Below are positions 7,154-9,650 of a stretch of DNA of 9,650 nt, in pieces. The notes beneath the pieces are model-generated. The model had not been told where the DNA came from. It saw nothing but the letters and a program-made list of their open reading frames with translations, and searched no databases. The translations under genes and the position numbers were made by a program. Origin of the DNA: JANYHY01 sp043784605 (lineage in GTDB: Bacteria; Myxococcota_A; Polyangia; Polyangiales; Polyangiaceae). How positions within the stretch are numbered: position 1 is the stretch's first letter; the number at the start of each line of letters is the position of its first letter. The stretch is taken from contig JAYVYD010000427.1 in assembly GCA_043784605.1 (NCBI GenBank), forward strand, positions 1 through 9,650, written 5' to 3'.

Positions 7154-8521
7154 TTACAGCACGCGGAGGCCTCGCTCGGTGATCTCCACGTCGTGAATCG
7201 CGAGGTCGTGCCGGCTCGCGCGCGATTTCACCACGGCAATGCTTCTTCGCGTCTTGTCCTTGATGTTCGTCCCTAGGAAAAGAATGTTGTCGGACATGTA
7301 GGAGAATCGCCCGCCGCCGAACCAAGCCTCGGGGGCGTTGCCGACGGTCTCGAACGTCAAGATACTGGTGACGCCTTTGACGGTGAAATGCTGGACGAGC
7401 GCGTAGAGATAGTCGTGTAGTCGCTGCTCGTCGCTCGCCGCAGAGATGAGATCGCCCACGGCGTCGATCACCACGCGCCGGATCCCAGTCTCCTGGATGT
7501 TGCGGAACAGGCTGACGATGATTCGGTCCACCTGGAGCTCCACCGGCGACGTGTAGAGCAAGTGCAGCCCGCGACGTCGAACGTCCTCCACGTCGGCACC
7601 GAGACTTCGCAGGCATCGAGCGAGCTGCATCGGATTCTCTTGGAAGTTGGCGTAGAGGCAGGGCTCTCCGCGCCGAGCTCCCTCGAGGACGAACTGGAGG
7701 CTCGCGGTCGTCTTGCCCGCGCCGGTCGGCCCGGCGAGCACCGTCGTGCTCCCACGCCAGAGCCCTCCTCCGATGAGAGGATCGAGCCCACCGATGCCGC
7801 TCGGAGTCCGCTCCTCGAGAATGGTGTAGCTCTCCGGTATCTCCGGACTCACGAGGCGCGGGAAGATCTCGAGACCGTCAGCCCCGATGCGGAACGCATG
7901 GAGTCCCTCGAGGTACGCGCTGCCTCGCAGCTTGAGGACGCGGAGGAAACGCTCGTCGCGGGTGCTCAGCGGGTTTCGCATGAACTGCAGAATGCCGTCC
8001 GCGACCGCGAATTCAGGCAGGCGCTGCGCATCGTCGTCCGTATATTCGCCGACGAGGAAGACCGTAGTTTGATAGGCGGTGAGTAGGCCCGTGAGCTCGT
8101 ACAGGACGTGACGCAGCTCGGTCGTGGACGGTGAGAGATCGTGCAACGCCTTGAACGAATCGATGACGATGATCTTGGGTGAGGAGGTCTCGATCGACTT
8201 CTCCACGCAGGTGAGCAACGCGCGGATCCCGCCCGCGACGAGCTGAGGTCCGATGTCCTCATAGATGACGGATTTCCCGATCCTGTTCTCGTCGAAGAAC
8301 GCAAAACGCTGGAGGTACGACACCATCTTGGCGAGCGGTTCCGAGAGCGTCGTGAGGTAGAGGATCGGCCTATCTTCGCTGGCGTTCTCGAAGACGAGCT
8401 GTTCGGCGAAGATACTTTTTCCGGTGCCCGGCTGCCCCATCACGATATTGATCGAATTACTGGGAAAGCCTCCGCTCAGGATCTCATCGGCCTGTGGGTT
8501 GCCCGTGCTGACCCGATTCAT
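7154..8521 (-). CDS. KaiC-like double RecA-fold ATPase
   Basis: A 455-residue protein with two RecA/KaiC domains in tandem. Domain 1 has Walker A GQPGTGKS (29-36) and Walker B IIVID (117-121). Domain 2 has Walker A GPTGAGKT (264-271) and Walker B RVVID (349-353). It ends with the KaiC-type ASRHDLAIHDVEITERG segment. By eye the catalytic Glu pair of KaiC (FEE) is TLS at 58-60 in domain 1, and FQE at 293-295 in domain 2, so domain 1 may bind ATP without cycling like KaiC. Known relatives act as signalling or clock ATPases; no kaiA or kaiB is seen here. ATG 8521 is chosen because it gives a canonical domain start and overlaps the regulator's stop (ATGA); the frame stays open upstream to 9082, but that part only shadows the regulator. 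The protein probably works with the co-translated response regulator. Confidence 0.88.
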   Translation of the reverse strand: MNRVSTGNPQADEILSGGFPSNSINIVMGQPGTGKSIFAEQLVFENASEDRPILYLTTLSEPLAKMVSYLQRFAFFDENRIGKSVIYEDIGPQLVAGGIRALLTCVEKSIETSSPKIIVIDSFKALHDLSPSTTELRHVLYELTGLLTAYQTTVFLVGEYTDDDAQRLPEFAVADGILQFMRNPLSTRDERFLRVLKLRGSAYLEGLHAFRIGADGLEIFPRLVSPEIPESYTILEERTPSGIGGLDPLIGGGLWRGSTTVLAGPTGAGKTTASLQFVLEGARRGEPCLYANFQENPMQLARCLRSLGADVEDVRRRGLHLLYTSPVELQVDRIIVSLFRNIQETGIRRVVIDAVGDLISAASDEQRLHDYLYALVQHFTVKGVTSILTFETVGNAPEAWFGGGRFSYMSDNILFLGTNIKDKTRRSIAVVKSRASRHDLAIHDVEITERGLRVL

Positions 8522-9615
8522 GAAGCGCTCTTTTCGAGAGGCGGAAGCGCGCCCCTTCGCCCTTGCGTGTCGGTGAGTGCGTCGACCGAGGCGACGAGAC
8601 TCGCTCGCTCGAGAGGCTTGGTGAGGAACGCGTCTGCACCGGACTGAATCGCGCGCTCGTTCGCCATGAGCATGCTGATGACGAGGACAGGCACCCGCTG
8701 TGTGAGGGGGTCTGCCTTGATCGCCCGACATAGGGCGAGCCCATCGAGCCGCGGGATCAAGATCTCGGAGATGATCGCCGAAGGAGGTGACAGTCGCACG
8801 CGGTCTAGCGCGGAGTATCCGTCGTCTGCGAACTCGACGACATACTGTTCGGCGAGGAACTGCGCGACGAGCCGACGAATGTGCGGATCGCGGTCGGCAA
8901 CGAGCACTGTCTTTCGTACGGCGTCTTCTCGAGTGCTCTCTTCCGGCACCGTTCGAATCCGCGCGACTCCGAGGCCATCGAGTTCTACGGCCATCGTCGA
9001 TCCGCACGTGCACGTCCGAAGCTCCACCACCACGCCGCGTTGGGGGACGTGCATGCGGCCACAGGCCGGGAGGGCGAGCCACTGCTTGAGTGAAAACTCA
9101 CGCCCGCAGGTGCATTTCCTGAACTCGGGGAGCACGTGAAACTTCGACTGCTCTGCAGGAGACGAGAGCGTGCGCAGCGCCTCAGCGAGGGCCGTGGTAG
9201 CGAACGGCTTGCAGAAGAACGCATCACAACCCGCGGCGCGAGCTTCCTCGAACTTCTTCATCCCGTGCCCGGTCATCACGACGACCAGACAGTCGCGGGT
9301 GCGAGGGTCTTCTTTGATGAGCCGGGTGGCTTCGATGCCGTTGAGCACGGGCAGTCCGATGTCGATGAGCACTGCTGCGGGGCGAAGGGCAAGAGCCGCT
9401 TGGACTCCGGAGACGCCATCTCGCTGGCCCGTCGCGCGAAACCCCATGGCCGTCAGCCCGCCGATGTACATCTCGAGCATGTCTTCGTCGTCCTCGATGA
9501 CCAAGACGAGAGCAGCCTCTTTCTCAGCCTGAAGTCCGACGGGTGACATCGGCCGTTGCGAGGAGGGGGGGGATATTTCGGGTGGCGGTGGCGGTGGCGG
9601 CTTGAGCATCGACAT
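8518..9615 (-). CDS. Response regulator: receiver, zinc-ribbon linker, receiver
   Basis: A 365-residue protein in three parts. Residues 1-35 are a Pro-rich tail with seven consecutive prolines. Receiver 1 (about 36-150) is complete: acidic residues E41/D42/D43, phospho-acceptor D85 in LIDIGLP, T115 and K136. The linker (about 160-212) holds CxC at 168/170, C185 and CxC at 202/204, resembling a zinc-ribbon. Receiver 2 (about 236-348) keeps D241, D243, S314 and K333, but the acceptor position is Glu (E284 in SEILIPRLDG), which may mimic the phosphorylated state. There is no DNA-binding or enzyme output domain, so output is probably through protein contacts, most simply the KaiC-like ATPase whose ATG overlaps this stop codon by four bases. 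ATG 9615 is the first start; an ATG at 9609 and one at 9549 are alternatives, and none has a clear Shine-Dalgarno. Confidence 0.88.
   Translation of the reverse strand: MSMLKPPPPPPPEISPPSSQRPMSPVGLQAEKEAALVLVIEDDEDMLEMYIGGLTAMGFRATGQRDGVSGVQAALALRPAAVLIDIGLPVLNGIEATRLIKEDPRTRDCLVVVMTGHGMKKFEEARAAGCDAFFCKPFATTALAEALRTLSSPAEQSKFHVLPEFRKCTCGREFSLKQWLALPACGRMHVPQRGVVVELRTCTCGSTMAVELDGLGVARIRTVPEESTREDAVRKTVLVADRDPHIRRLVAQFLAEQYVVEFADDGYSALDRVRLSPPSAIISEILIPRLDGLALCRAIKADPLTQRVPVLVISMLMANERAIQSGADAFLTKPLERASLVASVDALTDTQGRRGALPPLEKSAS
9565..9600. repeat. G8 run and GGTGGC triplicate in the regulator N-terminus
   Basis: A run of eight G (9565-9572) and three GGTGGC units (9581-9598) lie close together inside the Pro-rich N-terminal coding region of the response regulator. 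Both are slip-prone. A one-base change in the G run would shift the frame upstream of both receiver domains; a unit change in GGTGGC would add or remove two prolines. Confidence 0.85.
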
Positions 9616-9650
9616 ATCGCGGGCGCGAGAGGCGCCACCATCGCGACTTA

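Noticed and set aside
6950..7276. Plus-strand frame of 108 codons between the SDR and KaiC-like genes
   Set aside because: Its 3' third overlaps the KaiC-like gene antisense; it has no ribosome binding site and no recognisable motif.
8522..9082. N-terminal extension of the KaiC-like frame to 9082
   Set aside because: The extra 187 residues are Arg/Ala-rich, overlap the response regulator in another frame and resemble nothing. The domain starts naturally at ATG 8521, which overlaps the regulator's stop.

Overview
The window reads as a GC-rich chromosomal stretch from a Myxococcota-like bacterium (Polyangia-type). This is inferred from protein character, not from a marker gene. The clues are a secreted lipoprotein with an Asp/Gly/Ser/Thr-rich linker followed by many delta-60-type propeller repeats, a CxxCH lipoprotein, fused transporter-like/aminopropyltransferase-like proteins, and a KaiC-like ATPase coupled to a multi-domain response regulator. 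There is no rRNA, tRNA, IS element or CRISPR array.

Layout, left to right. Positions 1-116 hold two tandem copies of a 58-bp repeat; a third, partial copy lies at about 5850-5886. A plus-strand cytochrome P460-like lipoprotein (184-756) follows, with its Shine-Dalgarno sequence buried in a predicted hairpin. Converging on it from the minus strand are two translationally coupled genes (2920 down to 773) for spermidine-synthase-like membrane proteins. Both are broken: four separate frame changes are needed to read them through. A strong Rho-independent terminator (3025-3061) closes the next minus-strand gene, an intact 844-residue repeat lipoprotein (3082-5616).

Positions 5617-6125 have no intact gene. 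They carry a (CCTG)6 microsatellite, the third copy of the dispersed repeat, and directly after it a start-less plus-strand remnant of an Ig/PKD-like surface-protein domain ending at 6113. Then come three intact minus-strand genes. One is a small NAD(P)-binding SDR-type protein (6126-6908). After a 245-bp gap come a double-domain KaiC-like ATPase (7154-8521) and a REC-zinc-ribbon-REC response regulator (8518-9615). The last two share an ATGA stop/start overlap and form a clear signalling operon, transcribed regulator first.

The most distinctive biology is the regulator/KaiC-like pair: the second receiver has Glu in place of the phospho-acceptor Asp, and the first ATPase domain lacks the usual KaiC catalytic Glu pair. 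The other theme is decay and rearrangement: broken genes, an orphan domain fragment and dispersed repeats sit around intact extracytoplasmic-protein genes.
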